From UBA1924 sp963976625 (GTDB taxonomy: Bacteria; Planctomycetota; Phycisphaerae; Phycisphaerales; UBA1924): a DNA stretch of 64,000 nucleotides. This document shows positions 14,697 to 23,260 of the stretch, piece after piece. Position 1 is the stretch's first letter, and every line of letters begins with the position of its first letter. The stretch is taken from contig CAXBLA010000015.1 in assembly GCA_963976625.1 (NCBI GenBank), positions 10,107 through 74,106 of the forward strand. The letters run 5' to 3'. A model generated the notes under the pieces. It had not been told where the DNA came from. It saw nothing but the letters and a program-made list of their open reading frames with translations, and made no database searches. The translations under genes and the position numbers were made by a program.

Positions 14697-16199
14697 ATGA
14701 GTCGTATCAATACCAATGTATCGTCACTGACCGCACAGCGCGTGCTCGGTCAGAACAACCAGTCCCTCGGGACCTCGCTCGCCCGTCTTTCCACCGGTCT
14801 TCGGATCACTCGTGGTAAGGACGACCCAGCGGGTCTGATCGCAAGTGAAAACCTGCGGGCAGAGAAATCAGCAATCAACGCCGCGATCGGCAACTCGGAG
14901 CGTTCAGACCAGGTGGTCAACATTGCCGAGGGTGGTCTCCAGGAAATCTCGTCGCTCCTCACCGAGCTTCAGGGCCTGCTGACCACATCCGCAAACGGCG
15001 CCGGCCTGGCCGAGTCAGAGAAGGAAGCGAACCAGCTCCAGATCGACTCGATCCTCCAGACCATCGACCGTGTAGCCGGTGCAACATCGTTCCAGGGCAC
15101 CAAGCTGCTCAACGGCAACTTCGATTACAAGGTCGGCTCGGTGAACGCCGGCGTGACCGACTACGAAGTCCGTGGTGCGAAGTTCAACGGCACGAGCCAG
15201 GCGGTCAGCGCCATCGTCACCCAGTCCGCTCAGCAGGGTGGTCTGTTCATGTCCTTCGGCGGTGCCCTTGACCTGACCGACGCGGACAGCGCCTTCACCA
15301 TCGAGATCGCTGGCAGCCTTGGCAGCCGCGAGCTTCAGTTCTCATCGGGCCAGACCGCAGCACAGATCGCCACCGCGATCAACGCCGTCTCCGATGTGAC
15401 CGGCGTCATCGCTTCGTCGAACGGCACTTCGGTGGGTCTTGAGTCCGAGGACTTCGGCTCAAGCGAGTTCGTTTCGGTGAAAGTCGTCGATGCCGCGGGC
15501 CAGACCGCTGGTGATGGTATCAGCACCTACGACACCGACTTTGGTGATGTCTCAGACACCACCGTCGCGAGCACCTTCGTCAACGCATCAAACGGTGTGC
15601 GTGACGACGGCCAGGACATCGGCGGGACCATCAACGGTCTCTTCGCGACTGGTAAGGGCAAGGAACTCTCGGTCAACTCCGACTTCCTTGATGTCAAGTT
15701 CACGACTTCAACGACTGCATCGCAGACACTGGGCTCACTGGCCGCGTTCACCATCACCGGTGGCGGTGCGGACTTCCAGCTCGCCGCGGATGTGAACATC
15801 TCGGGTAAGGTCTCGATCGGTATCGGTGACATCTCGACCCGTAAGCTCGGTACATCCGATCTTGGGTTCCTCGATGACCTCGCTTCGGGTAAGTCGTTCA
15901 ATGTTGTTGACGGCAACAACCTCGACACCGCTCAGGACATCGTTTCTGAAGCAATCAGCAATGTGTCGTCCACCCGTGGTCGTCTCGGTGCGTTCCAGAA
16001 GAACGTTGTCGGTGCAACCATCCGTTCACTCGGCGTGGCGTTGGAAAACACCACAGCCGCAGAGTCCGTCATCCGTGACACCGACTTTGCTGCCGAGACC
16101 GCGTCGCTGACCCGTAACCAGATCCTGGTGCAGGCTTCGACCAACATCCTCTCGCTGGCCAACTCCCAGCCTCAGCAGGTTCTTTCCCTTCTCGGGTAA
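14697..16199 (+). CDS. fliC: Flagellin (paralogue 2, probably major)
   Basis: Filament protein of 500 residues, paralogous to the gene upstream. The ends match: SRINTNVSSLTAQRVLGQ, then LARLSTGLRITRGKDDPAGL, and at the C-terminus RGRLGAFQKNVVGATIRSLG and ILVQASTNILSLANSQPQQ. Its codon use is visibly different from neighbours, favouring GGT, CGT and GCA over GGG and CGG, as in strongly expressed genes such as hppA in this window. It has its own leader and a strong terminator, so it is an independent unit and probably supplies most of the filament. Confidence 0.95.
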   Translation: MSRINTNVSSLTAQRVLGQNNQSLGTSLARLSTGLRITRGKDDPAGLIASENLRAEKSAINAAIGNSERSDQVVNIAEGGLQEISSLLTELQGLLTTSANGAGLAESEKEANQLQIDSILQTIDRVAGATSFQGTKLLNGNFDYKVGSVNAGVTDYEVRGAKFNGTSQAVSAIVTQSAQQGGLFMSFGGALDLTDADSAFTIEIAGSLGSRELQFSSGQTAAQIATAINAVSDVTGVIASSNGTSVGLESEDFGSSEFVSVKVVDAAGQTAGDGISTYDTDFGDVSDTTVASTFVNASNGVRDDGQDIGGTINGLFATGKGKELSVNSDFLDVKFTTSTTASQTLGSLAAFTITGGGADFQLAADVNISGKVSIGIGDISTRKLGTSDLGFLDDLASGKSFNVVDGNNLDTAQDIVSEAISNVSSTRGRLGAFQKNVVGATIRSLGVALENTTAAESVIRDTDFAAETASLTRNQILVQASTNILSLANSQPQQVLSLLG

Positions 16200-16228
16200 T
16201 CCTCGCTGAACTCATTCTCTGACACTCC

Positions 16229-16261
16229 CGCCCCGGATCTGAAATGGTCCGGGGCGTTTTT
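16229..16261 (+). terminator. Terminator after flagellin 2
   Basis: CGCCCCGGA (16229-16237) pairs with TCCGGGGCG (16248-16256) around a ten-base loop, followed by five T. A strong intrinsic terminator 30 bases after the stop. Confidence 0.9.
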
Positions 16262-16307
16262 ATAGCCACGGTGCACCCAAATCGCCCATCGGGCCGATAC
16301 AAATCAG

Positions 16308-17279
16308 GTGTCTACGGCCTCCCAAAATCGACGCGCCCAGCTCAACGAATCCATGCAGACTACCCTGCGCGGGTTCGTGATCTTCCTGCGGATCGAATGC
16401 GGGCTCATGCCCAGCTCGATCGAGGCGTACTCGCGTGATCTCGAGACTTTGCTGCTGGCGCTTCAAGAACAGGGCATCGACACCCCCGCGAACACCACGC
16501 CCGATGCCCTGATCGCCCATGTCCGCTCGATGACCGCCGACAAGGGCTACGCGTCGGGGACAATCTCGCGTCGGTTGGCGACCACCAAGGTGTTCTATCG
16601 CTGGATGCTCGCGACCGGGCAGATCGAGACCAACCCGGCCGATCATCTCGACATGCCCACCAAGTGGAAGAAGCTCCCGGGCGTGCTCACCCCGGGCGAA
16701 ATGCGCAAGCTCCTGAGCGCACCGTGCCCACCCGAAACACCAATCAAGGGCATGCCCCCGCTGTGGATGCGCGATCGGGCGATCCTCGAACTCATGTACG
16801 CCTGCGGCTTGCGGGCATCGGAAGTCGGCACCGTCGGGCAGATGGATGTCGTCGAGAAGCTCGGTGTCATCCGTGTGCTGGGCAAGGGCGACAAGCATCG
16901 GCTCGTGCCGATGGGCAGACCAGCCCAGCGGGCTTTGCGGATCTACCTGGAGGAATGCCGACCATTGCTGATCACGGCGCTGAGCGCTGGCGAACGGCGC
17001 GACCGGGGCAAGCTCTTCCTCTCGCGGACCGGACGCCCGATCGAGCGGGTGCGGGTGTGGCAGATCGTCAAACACTGGGCCAAGATCGCCGGGATGGGCA
17101 AAGTCCACCCGCATATGCTGAGACACTCGTTCGCGACCCACCTGCTTATGGGGGGTGCGGATTTGAGAATTGTGCAAGAACTGCTCGGGCACGCCGACAT
17201 CACGACGACCCAGATCTACACCCATGTCGATCGCACAAAGCTCCACGATACCATCCGCAACCTACATCCGCGGGGGTAG
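16308..17279 (+). CDS. Tyrosine recombinase, XerC/XerD family
   Basis: Site-specific recombinase of 323 residues, the XerC/D size. The SAM-like N-terminal domain contains FVIFLRIECGLMPSSIEAYS. The catalytic set is complete: R169 (ACGLRASE), K193 (GKGDKHR), H269 and R272 (PHMLRHSFATH), H295 (LLGHADITT) and Y304. It most likely resolves chromosome dimers at dif. The GTG start at 16308 lacks a clear ribosome-binding site and an ATG at 16353 is an alternative. It follows the flagellin terminator by 46 bases and is expressed separately. Whether it is XerC or XerD I cannot tell. Confidence 0.9.
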   Translation: MSTASQNRRAQLNESMQTTLRGFVIFLRIECGLMPSSIEAYSRDLETLLLALQEQGIDTPANTTPDALIAHVRSMTADKGYASGTISRRLATTKVFYRWMLATGQIETNPADHLDMPTKWKKLPGVLTPGEMRKLLSAPCPPETPIKGMPPLWMRDRAILELMYACGLRASEVGTVGQMDVVEKLGVIRVLGKGDKHRLVPMGRPAQRALRIYLEECRPLLITALSAGERRDRGKLFLSRTGRPIERVRVWQIVKHWAKIAGMGKVHPHMLRHSFATHLLMGGADLRIVQELLGHADITTTQIYTHVDRTKLHDTIRNLHPRG

Positions 17280-17320
17280 CGGAGTGATCGATCGACCACA
17301 GACACCCTGGCTTCACTGAT

Positions 17321-17346
17321 CGCACGCCCGAACATTGTTCGGTGCG
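17321..17346 (+). repeat. Imperfect inverted repeat after xer gene
   Basis: CCGAAC-ATT-GTTCGG forms the core, flanked by CGCA and TGCG with a three-base bulge. No T-tract follows. It could be a weak terminator for the recombinase gene. Confidence 0.35.
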
Positions 17347-17379
17347 GGATCCAAACTCCACCGATTCCGAGTTCTTCCC

Positions 17380-17407
17380 TTGATTGAGGGGTTAATCTTG
17401 ATATGCT
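17380..17407 (+). promoter_or_regulatory. Possible sigma-70 promoter for VPxP protein
   Basis: TTGATT (17380-17385), a 16-base spacer, then TATGCT (17402-17407). It would start transcription about 100 bases before the exported protein gene at 17517. Confidence 0.35.
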
Positions 17408-17516
17408 CACTCTCAGAGCGTGCTGTTTGCTCCGAGGGACCACCTCATCGTGGGGTGGGGCAGAATGATCCGACGGCGATCAAACATAGCCGCCAATGAA
17501 GAAACTGGAGAAGACG

Positions 17517-18296
17517 ATGAAAACACTATTGACCACCGCGATCGTTGCCGCCGTAACGAGCATCGCCAATGCAGGCGACACCGGCATGATCAACCCGGAC
17601 ACCATCTTTGGCTCGGGCAATGCCAACGGCTCGTTCACCATCAACTCAGACCACGGCATCGAGATCGGTATCCGCGGCAAGCTCCGCTACAACACCGCGG
17701 GCAACCCATCACCGACCTACAACTGGGACGGCGTGGACACCTACTCCTTCGCCCCCAGCGCTAGCAACCCACCAGCGGGTCGTGGGATGTTCAACTTCGA
17801 CTGGTCCGTCAACAGCAATGTCGATGGCACGGGCGACAACTTGAGCGCATTTAAGTATGAGCTCGCCATGTTCAAGGTCGACGCGGATACCGGCGACATC
17901 TCGCAGTCCCTGCACTGGGACATGATCAACGGTGCGGATCCGACCAACGGCTTCATCGGTTATGACCACGCCATCGGTGATAACTCCACACTCAACGATT
18001 CAGGCATCGAAGCCACTTCGCTGTCGAACTACCAAGACCTGATCAATGACAACAATGTTGCTCAGAACTCATGGAACTACGGCTTCTTCGACGGCCCGGG
18101 CACCGGCCCGCTCGAAGGCATGGATCTGAATGCCATCGGCACCTATGTTGTCCGCATCACTGCGTTTGATCAGAGTGGTGCTGAGCTCGTGAGCACCAGC
18201 ATCAACATCAACATCGTCCCGCTCCCATCGGCCGCATTCGCTGGCTTGGGCATGCTCGGGCTTGTTGGTGGCGTACGCGTGATGCGTCGTCGCTAA
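17517..18296 (+). CDS. Exported protein with PEP-CTERM-like sorting tail
   Basis: I do not recognise the central domain. The protein has a signal peptide (MKTLLTTAIVAAVTSIANA), a roughly 200-residue Asn/Asp/Gly-rich body without Cys that looks beta-rich, and the tail VPLPSAAFAGLGMLGLVGG followed by RVMRRR. The VPxP motif, helix and Arg cluster form the PEP-CTERM plan read by exosortase, with PLP in place of PEP. I chose the ATG at 17517, where GGAGAAGACG precedes it, over 17496. It has its own possible promoter and a strong terminator, so it is monocistronic. Confidence 0.8.
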   Translation: MKTLLTTAIVAAVTSIANAGDTGMINPDTIFGSGNANGSFTINSDHGIEIGIRGKLRYNTAGNPSPTYNWDGVDTYSFAPSASNPPAGRGMFNFDWSVNSNVDGTGDNLSAFKYELAMFKVDADTGDISQSLHWDMINGADPTNGFIGYDHAIGDNSTLNDSGIEATSLSNYQDLINDNNVAQNSWNYGFFDGPGTGPLEGMDLNAIGTYVVRITAFDQSGAELVSTSININIVPLPSAAFAGLGMLGLVGGVRVMRRR

Positions 18297-18332
18297 AGCG
18301 GTTTGAGAAAACCACCACTTCATACACTCAAC

Positions 18333-18360
18333 CGCCTCCGATTCCGGGGGCGATTTTTTT
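18333..18360 (+). terminator. Terminator after VPxP protein gene
   Basis: CGCCTCCG, loop ATTC, CGGGGGCG (one T-G wobble pair), then A and seven T. Confidence 0.85.
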
Positions 18361-18472
18361 CGCCCAGAAGTTCCCCAGAAACACGGCTTTATGTGCCCAG
18401 AACGAGCGCACAATGTGGTAGGTTGGCTGTTCTCGCCCATTTTCAACCGAATTCCGAGGAGCTTCATCGCTT

Positions 18473-20068
18473 ATGCTCACCGACAGCACACTCAAACTCA
18501 TCGCCATCATGCTTTATGCACTGATCCTGCTCGGGATCGGTTTTTTCGCATCCAAGAAGATGCACGACATCAAGGATTACTTCGCGGGGGGCAAGAAGAT
18601 GGGCTTCTTGGCCGTGTCATTCTCAGCGCGGGCGACGGGCGAGTCCGCCTGGTTGCTACTGGGGCTCACGGGGATGGGCTTTGCGCTCGGAGTCAACGCC
18701 TTCTGGGTGGTTGTGGGCGAGCTATTGGGTGTTGGCGGGGCGTGGATCTTCATGTCTCGGCGGTTCAAACGCCTGACGGATCGTTACGACTCGATCACTG
18801 TTCCGGATTATCTTGAGTCTCGTTTGCGCGACAAGACCCAGTGGCTTCGCTTGGTGGCCGCGGGCTCGCTGCTGGTCTTTGTGCCGATCTATGCCGGCGC
18901 TCAGGTGCACGCTTCGGGCGCTGCGTTCCATACTTTCCTCGACTGGAATCATTATGCCGGTGCGGCCTTCGGGTTCCTGATCGTGCTGATCTACATCACC
19001 CAGGGCGGATTTACGGCCGTCGTTTGGTCGGATGTCTTCCAGGGCACGCTGATGGTCGTCGGGCTGGTGGCCCTCCCGATCATTGGTCTCCTGGAGATCG
19101 GCGGCGTCACTAACATAGTTGATTCGCTCAGAGCCATCGACCCGCATCTGCTCTCGTTCCACGGCCCGGGGCCGGTGGGCGAAGATGGCACCGTCGTGCC
19201 GAGCACCGGGGGGTGGTCCACAGGAACAATCTTCGCGGTTGTTGGGCTGGCCGCGATCGGGATCGGGTTCTGGGGATCGCCTCAGGTCTTTGTGCGCTAT
19301 ATCTCAATGAAGAGCGAGAAAGCCATCCTGCCGGGCACGGCCGTGGCGTTGATCTGGACTTTGCTGGCCGATTCTGGCGCGGTGCTCATCGGGATCATCG
19401 CTCGGGCGAGCTACAGCGAGAAAGTCGGCGCGGTCGCGATGAAAGAGAACGCGGTCTCGGTGATGGCCGAGGAGCTCTTGCCGGCGTTCTTCTCGGGGGT
19501 GTTCATCGCGATGGTGCTCTCGGCGATTATGTCCACGATCGACTCGCTGCTGGTGCTCGCTTCGAGCGCGGCGGTGCGTGACTACTGGCAGAAGACCCGC
19601 CACCCGGACATGCCCAACAACAAGCTGATCTCGATGAGCCGATCGCTCACACTGATCTTGGCGGTCGTGGCCTTCGGCGTGGGGCTGGGCATCATGGCCG
19701 TCGATAAAGAGAAGCCTATCTTTTGGGTGGTGATCTTCGGCTGGTCGGGGATCGCCGCGACTTTCTGCCCGACGATGATCTTGTCGCTGTATTGGTCCAA
19801 GCTCACCGCCAACGGGGCCAAGTACGCGATGATCGCGGGGTTCTTGGGGGTGCCGCTGTTCAGCTTTGCGGTCCAGCCGCTGCTTAAACAGCTCGGGTTC
19901 GATGTGTTCGCGGGGTATCTGTTCGATCTCGATGTGCTGCTGCCGAGCTTTATGATCGGGTTTGGCGTTGCGATCGTGGTCTCGCTGCTCGATAAGAAGG
20001 GGCAGGCGGAGCTGGTCGGGGTGGAGGATGATTTGCGATTCGCGGCCGGAGGTTCCGATAAATCCTGA
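18473..20068 (+). CDS. Sodium:solute symporter (PutP-like)
   Basis: Inner-membrane transporter of 531 residues with about 13 hydrophobic helices, the SSS family plan. Visible family marks are the ARATGESAWLLLGLTGMGFA segment after helix 1-2, the RYDSITVPDYLESRL loop, and the segment IGFWGSPQVFVRYISMKSEK. The sequence resembles sodium/proline symporters (PutP) most, but the substrate is inferred. GAGGAG precedes the ATG by about nine bases. It is a single gene after a terminator. Confidence 0.9.
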   Translation: MLTDSTLKLIAIMLYALILLGIGFFASKKMHDIKDYFAGGKKMGFLAVSFSARATGESAWLLLGLTGMGFALGVNAFWVVVGELLGVGGAWIFMSRRFKRLTDRYDSITVPDYLESRLRDKTQWLRLVAAGSLLVFVPIYAGAQVHASGAAFHTFLDWNHYAGAAFGFLIVLIYITQGGFTAVVWSDVFQGTLMVVGLVALPIIGLLEIGGVTNIVDSLRAIDPHLLSFHGPGPVGEDGTVVPSTGGWSTGTIFAVVGLAAIGIGFWGSPQVFVRYISMKSEKAILPGTAVALIWTLLADSGAVLIGIIARASYSEKVGAVAMKENAVSVMAEELLPAFFSGVFIAMVLSAIMSTIDSLLVLASSAAVRDYWQKTRHPDMPNNKLISMSRSLTLILAVVAFGVGLGIMAVDKEKPIFWVVIFGWSGIAATFCPTMILSLYWSKLTANGAKYAMIAGFLGVPLFSFAVQPLLKQLGFDVFAGYLFDLDVLLPSFMIGFGVAIVVSLLDKKGQAELVGVEDDLRFAAGGSDKS

Positions 20069-20141
20069 AGCAGCCCGGTAATTCTGGCTGTGAATCTCAA
20101 CTTTACTCGCCGGGTACTTGGTCCTGAGTTATAGTTGTGCT

Positions 20142-20546
20142 GTGACGCGCCTCAATCGTCTCATCTTGTTCGTGTGCATGGCCGCCATCGCGGCCCAGGG
20201 GATGCTGCACGCGGTGCACAACCTCACTCACCATGTCCACCCGGCGAACCCGGTCGCGCAAACGATCTCCGAAGTTTCTATCGCAGCCACCCACAGCTGC
20301 TCAAACACCGCTCAAAGCAGTGAACACGCCCCAGAATCGCCATCTGACGAGCCACAACAGCCTGACGACCAGGACTGTAAGCTGTGCCTGGCGCTCCACA
20401 CGCTCACACTGGTACTCCCCGAGCAGCCAACGCTGCCGGTGACGCTTGCCTCGTTCGAGGTGCGCGCTCCGCGTTATCAAACGCATGTCTATCCCTCGAT
20501 TGCTCTTTGGGAGCATCCGGCCCGCGGGCCCCCGACAGGCTGCTGA
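20142..20546 (+). CDS. His- and Cys-rich exported protein (DUF2946-like)
   Basis: A small protein of about 134 residues. It has an N-terminal hydrophobic segment, a His-rich stretch (HAVHNLTHHVH), an acidic-polar linker, then DCKLCLALHTLTL and a C-terminal ARGPP. The CxxC followed by a hydrophobic helix and a terminal RxPP resembles DUF2946-type proteins found near metal-transport genes, so a periplasmic metal-related role is likely but not shown. The GTG at 20142 seems a better start than the TTG at 20118. The ribosome-binding site is weak in either case. It precedes a pseudopilin and a VPxP protein. Confidence 0.65.
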   Translation: MTRLNRLILFVCMAAIAAQGMLHAVHNLTHHVHPANPVAQTISEVSIAATHSCSNTAQSSEHAPESPSDEPQQPDDQDCKLCLALHTLTLVLPEQPTLPVTLASFEVRAPRYQTHVYPSIALWEHPARGPPTGC

Positions 20547-20605
20547 TCGATCACGATCCGCATCTCAGCATTACTGTCGAAACATTTTTCACAATACAAA
20601 TCTAT

Positions 20606-20615
20606 ATTGATCAAT
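20606..20615. promoter_or_regulatory. AT-rich palindrome upstream of pseudopilin gene
   Basis: ATTGATCAAT is a perfect ten-base palindrome in the only AT-rich stretch of this intergenic region (20575-20615). It could be an operator or the core of a promoter for the gene at 20657. No Zur or Fur consensus is recognisable. Confidence 0.3.
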
Positions 20616-20656
20616 CGCCGCGTGGCCGCTGATGCGGGCTCGCGGAGGAAGGCACC

Positions 20657-21403
20657 ATGCGCAACCGACCAGGTTTTACCCTGATCGAACTGCTGGTCGT
20701 CATTGCCATCATCGCGTTGTTGATTGGGATCCTTTTACCCGCCCTTGGGAACGCTCGCAAGAGTGCTCAGGCGCTGGTGGATCTCTCCAACATCCGACAG
20801 ATGGAGATCGCCCACACCATGTACACCGAGGATAACGATGGCCGCTTGATTCAAGCGAACCTCGCCCACGGCGGCGTGACCCACGGCGACTTTGACCCCT
20901 GGTTCGAATCTCTCCGCTCGTATTACCAGAGCGAGTTCATTATGCACTCGCCGCTCGATAAGTCCGCTCACTGGGGACCCTACCCAGAGGGCGAGCCCGT
21001 CCCCGGTGCTCCTGTAGAGCAAAGGCGGGTGACGAGCTATGGGATCAACAACTTCCTTGACACCACCACCGTTCCCTGGGGCCCCAACTTCCGGAGCCCG
21101 TATCCGGGATACAAGATGCAATCGGTCTCACGACCGAGCGCGGTGATCCACTTCCTGCATATGGCCCAAGAGGGCGATTACGCGGCGGCTGACCATCCTC
21201 ATATCGAGGGCTGGCTCAACCACCCTTCACCCGCTTTCAAGGCCCAGCAGCAGGTGCAGATCAATGCCGTCCGGGGCGACCCGGGCACAGACGAAGCCAC
21301 GACCAACTGGGGCTTCCTCGATGGACACGCCGAGGCACTCAGCTTCCGCGATGTCCTCACCGACATCGACCGGAACTCGTTTGATCCGGCCGCCAATCCA
21401 TAA
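20657..21403 (+). CDS. Prepilin-type N-terminal cleavage/methylation protein
   Basis: Type II pseudopilin-like protein of 248 residues. It begins RPGFTLIELLVVIAIIALLI, the prepilin peptidase signature with the conserved Glu five residues after the cleavage site, followed by a hydrophobic helix. The C-terminal GFLDGHAEALSF resembles the H-X9-DG type ending that is common and highly duplicated in Planctomycetes. The globular part is unrecognised. GGAGGAAGG lies before the ATG. It probably shares a transcript with the VPxP protein 50 bp downstream. Confidence 0.85.
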   Translation: MRNRPGFTLIELLVVIAIIALLIGILLPALGNARKSAQALVDLSNIRQMEIAHTMYTEDNDGRLIQANLAHGGVTHGDFDPWFESLRSYYQSEFIMHSPLDKSAHWGPYPEGEPVPGAPVEQRRVTSYGINNFLDTTTVPWGPNFRSPYPGYKMQSVSRPSAVIHFLHMAQEGDYAAADHPHIEGWLNHPSPAFKAQQQVQINAVRGDPGTDEATTNWGFLDGHAEALSFRDVLTDIDRNSFDPAANP

Positions 21404-21453
21404 ACATCACCGGCTCGAATGGGCCAATCAGTTATAGAAATAGGAACTCAATC

Positions 21454-22188
21454 ATGAATACGAAAACACTTTCCGCCGTTGCCACACTCGCCGCACTGTC
21501 CATCTCAACCGTGGCCAGCGCCCAGCATGCTGACCTGCTCGTCATCCGTGACGACGCGGGCAACCTGCTCACCGGGCAGTACGACTTTGATGACGGCTCG
21601 GTTGTCAACACCAATACCCGTGTGTACGAGGGCGAGTTCGATGCCTTCGGAACCACCGACGAGCCGGGCTTCAACGCCTTGTCCGGGTCGAACATCCCTG
21701 TTGGGTACCAGGCCCTCGCCGGCAACACCGCGCTGAGCTTCGATGCCCGCTCATTCTCCATCGGCGAGACGACAGCCAACCTGTTCTACTGGGACGGGCA
21801 GGGCGAGGTGAACTTCGGCGCCGCCGACAACACCCTGACAATCTCCAAGGCTCCATCGTCGATCTTCTCGGCCACCCTTGATGGGTCCGATTCGATCGTC
21901 GATAGCTTCGATATCGATACCACCTCCAGCGACGGCTTCATGCACAAGCACATCGATGCGGGGCTCTCGAATATCTCGGCGGACGCTCATGGCTTCTACA
22001 TGTGGTCGCTCACGCTTGAGCATGGGTCGGACACTGCCGATCCGATCTTCTTCATCCACGGCTTCGGGCTCGAAGATGAAGAAGCTCACGAGCTGGCGAT
22101 TGACTGGGCCAATGCGAACCTGGTTCCTGCGCCGGGCTCCGTTGCACTGCTGCTGGGCCTGCCAGCGCTGTGGACCCGTCGCCGCTAA
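21454..22188 (+). CDS. Exported VPxP-tailed protein, all3515-family-like
   Basis: A 244-residue protein with a signal peptide (ending VASAQ), a body of about 190 residues and the sorting tail VPAPGSVALLLGLPALWTRR. The body has the order EGEFDAFGTTDEPGF, LSFDARSF, NLFYWDGQGEVNFG, MHKHIDAGL, FYMWSLTLEHG, FIHGFGLEDEEAHE. From memory this resembles the all3515 family of Zur-repressed PEP-CTERM proteins of cyanobacteria, so a zinc link is possible. I could not align it. The His-containing MHKHIDAG and FIHGF spots are candidate metal sites. A strong terminator follows. Confidence 0.7.
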   Translation: MNTKTLSAVATLAALSISTVASAQHADLLVIRDDAGNLLTGQYDFDDGSVVNTNTRVYEGEFDAFGTTDEPGFNALSGSNIPVGYQALAGNTALSFDARSFSIGETTANLFYWDGQGEVNFGAADNTLTISKAPSSIFSATLDGSDSIVDSFDIDTTSSDGFMHKHIDAGLSNISADAHGFYMWSLTLEHGSDTADPIFFIHGFGLEDEEAHELAIDWANANLVPAPGSVALLLGLPALWTRRR

Positions 22189-22225
22189 TCGCTGGTGATA
22201 AAAGAGATCAACACGAACCCCTTCA

Positions 22226-22254
22226 CCGCACGCCTGTTTGGCGTGCGGTTTTTT
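22226..22254 (+). terminator. Terminator after VPxP protein (21454)
   Basis: CCGCACGCC, loop TGTTT, GGCGTGCGG, then six T. The stop codon of the convergent ATP-grasp gene overlaps the T-tract. Confidence 0.9.
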
Positions 22255-23116
22255 AGTGGGTGCTCTTGGCGGCCAGCTGTTCGAGCCCGCCCACGAACGC
22301 ATCGACCGCGTGGGTCGCGTAGGGGAAGAACAGCGAGGGTTCGAGCAGTTCGAGCTCGGAGAGCATCAGCGCCCCATCATCGTCAGGGATCACATCGACG
22401 CGGGCGTAGTAGTGCTCCTGGCCCGCGGCGTCGAGCACCTTGGCCGCCAGCGCACGCATCTCGTCGCTGATATGCTCGCGGAGGTAGACCTCTTCGTCTT
22501 GGTCGTCGAAGCGTGGGCGTTTTTCGATGGCGTGGGTGAGCTGGCCGGCGATGATGATCAGTGCGGTCTCGCCTTGTGTATCGACGCTGGGCATGTAGCG
22601 TTGGATCATCATGTCGCGCTGGACGATCATCTCGTCGAAGAATGCTTGGGCGGCTTCTTGCTCGCCCTGCGCAAGATCGAAGCACTTGGTCCCGTATGAC
22701 CCGGCGGAGACCGATGGCTTGATCACGATCTTCGACCAGCCTTCGCTCTGGGCGATGGATTCAACTGACGCCGATTCACCGCATTCCGTAAACCGTGTCG
22801 GGATGATCGCGACCCCAGCATCGGCGAGCGTTTGCAGATAGCCCTTGTGTAGGTTCCAGCTCAGCGTCTCGTACGGGTTGACCAGCGTGGTCAACCGATC
22901 GACGCGCTCAAGCCAAGCGGCGAAGGCATCGACATGCAGGGCGTAGTTCCAGGTCGCGCGGACGATCGCGAGATCATACTGGCCCCAGTCCACCGATGGA
23001 TCGTCCCAGGCGGCGACGGATGCGTCGTGCCCAGCCGCGATGAGCCCATTGAGCAACGGCTGCTCGTCAATGTCGGGCTCTGGGAGGACAGCACAACTGA
23101 TGTAGGCGATCTTCAT
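22253..23116 (-). CDS. ATP-grasp domain protein
   Basis: A 287-residue cytoplasmic protein with an ATP-grasp fold similar to RimK-type and glutathione-synthetase-type ligases. Visible elements are the N-terminal MKIAYISCAVLPEPDIDE lobe with a DLAIVRATWNY strand, the central KIVIKPSVSAGSYGTKCF nucleotide-binding segment, the IVQRDMMIQRYMPSV hinge, and the metal-binding end YARVDVIPDDDGALMLSELE followed by LLEPSLFF. It probably forms an amide or peptide bond on an unknown substrate. The frame is open to 23719, but AAAGGAA upstream supports the ATG at 23116. Confidence 0.8.
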   Translation of the reverse strand: MKIAYISCAVLPEPDIDEQPLLNGLIAAGHDASVAAWDDPSVDWGQYDLAIVRATWNYALHVDAFAAWLERVDRLTTLVNPYETLSWNLHKGYLQTLADAGVAIIPTRFTECGESASVESIAQSEGWSKIVIKPSVSAGSYGTKCFDLAQGEQEAAQAFFDEMIVQRDMMIQRYMPSVDTQGETALIIIAGQLTHAIEKRPRFDDQDEEVYLREHISDEMRALAAKVLDAAGQEHYYARVDVIPDDDGALMLSELELLEPSLFFPYATHAVDAFVGGLEQLAAKSTH

Positions 23117-23260
23117 GCGATGGGTTCCTTTCGTCGAGTGCACGACAAGCATAGCCGAGCCATGACAGGCCGAGACGGGAGATTTGTTGCCATATGGGTG
23201 GCTGGGGCGTATGATTTCAGGAATCATTGAAACTCTGTTCCACGCGATGCGAGCCCGATT

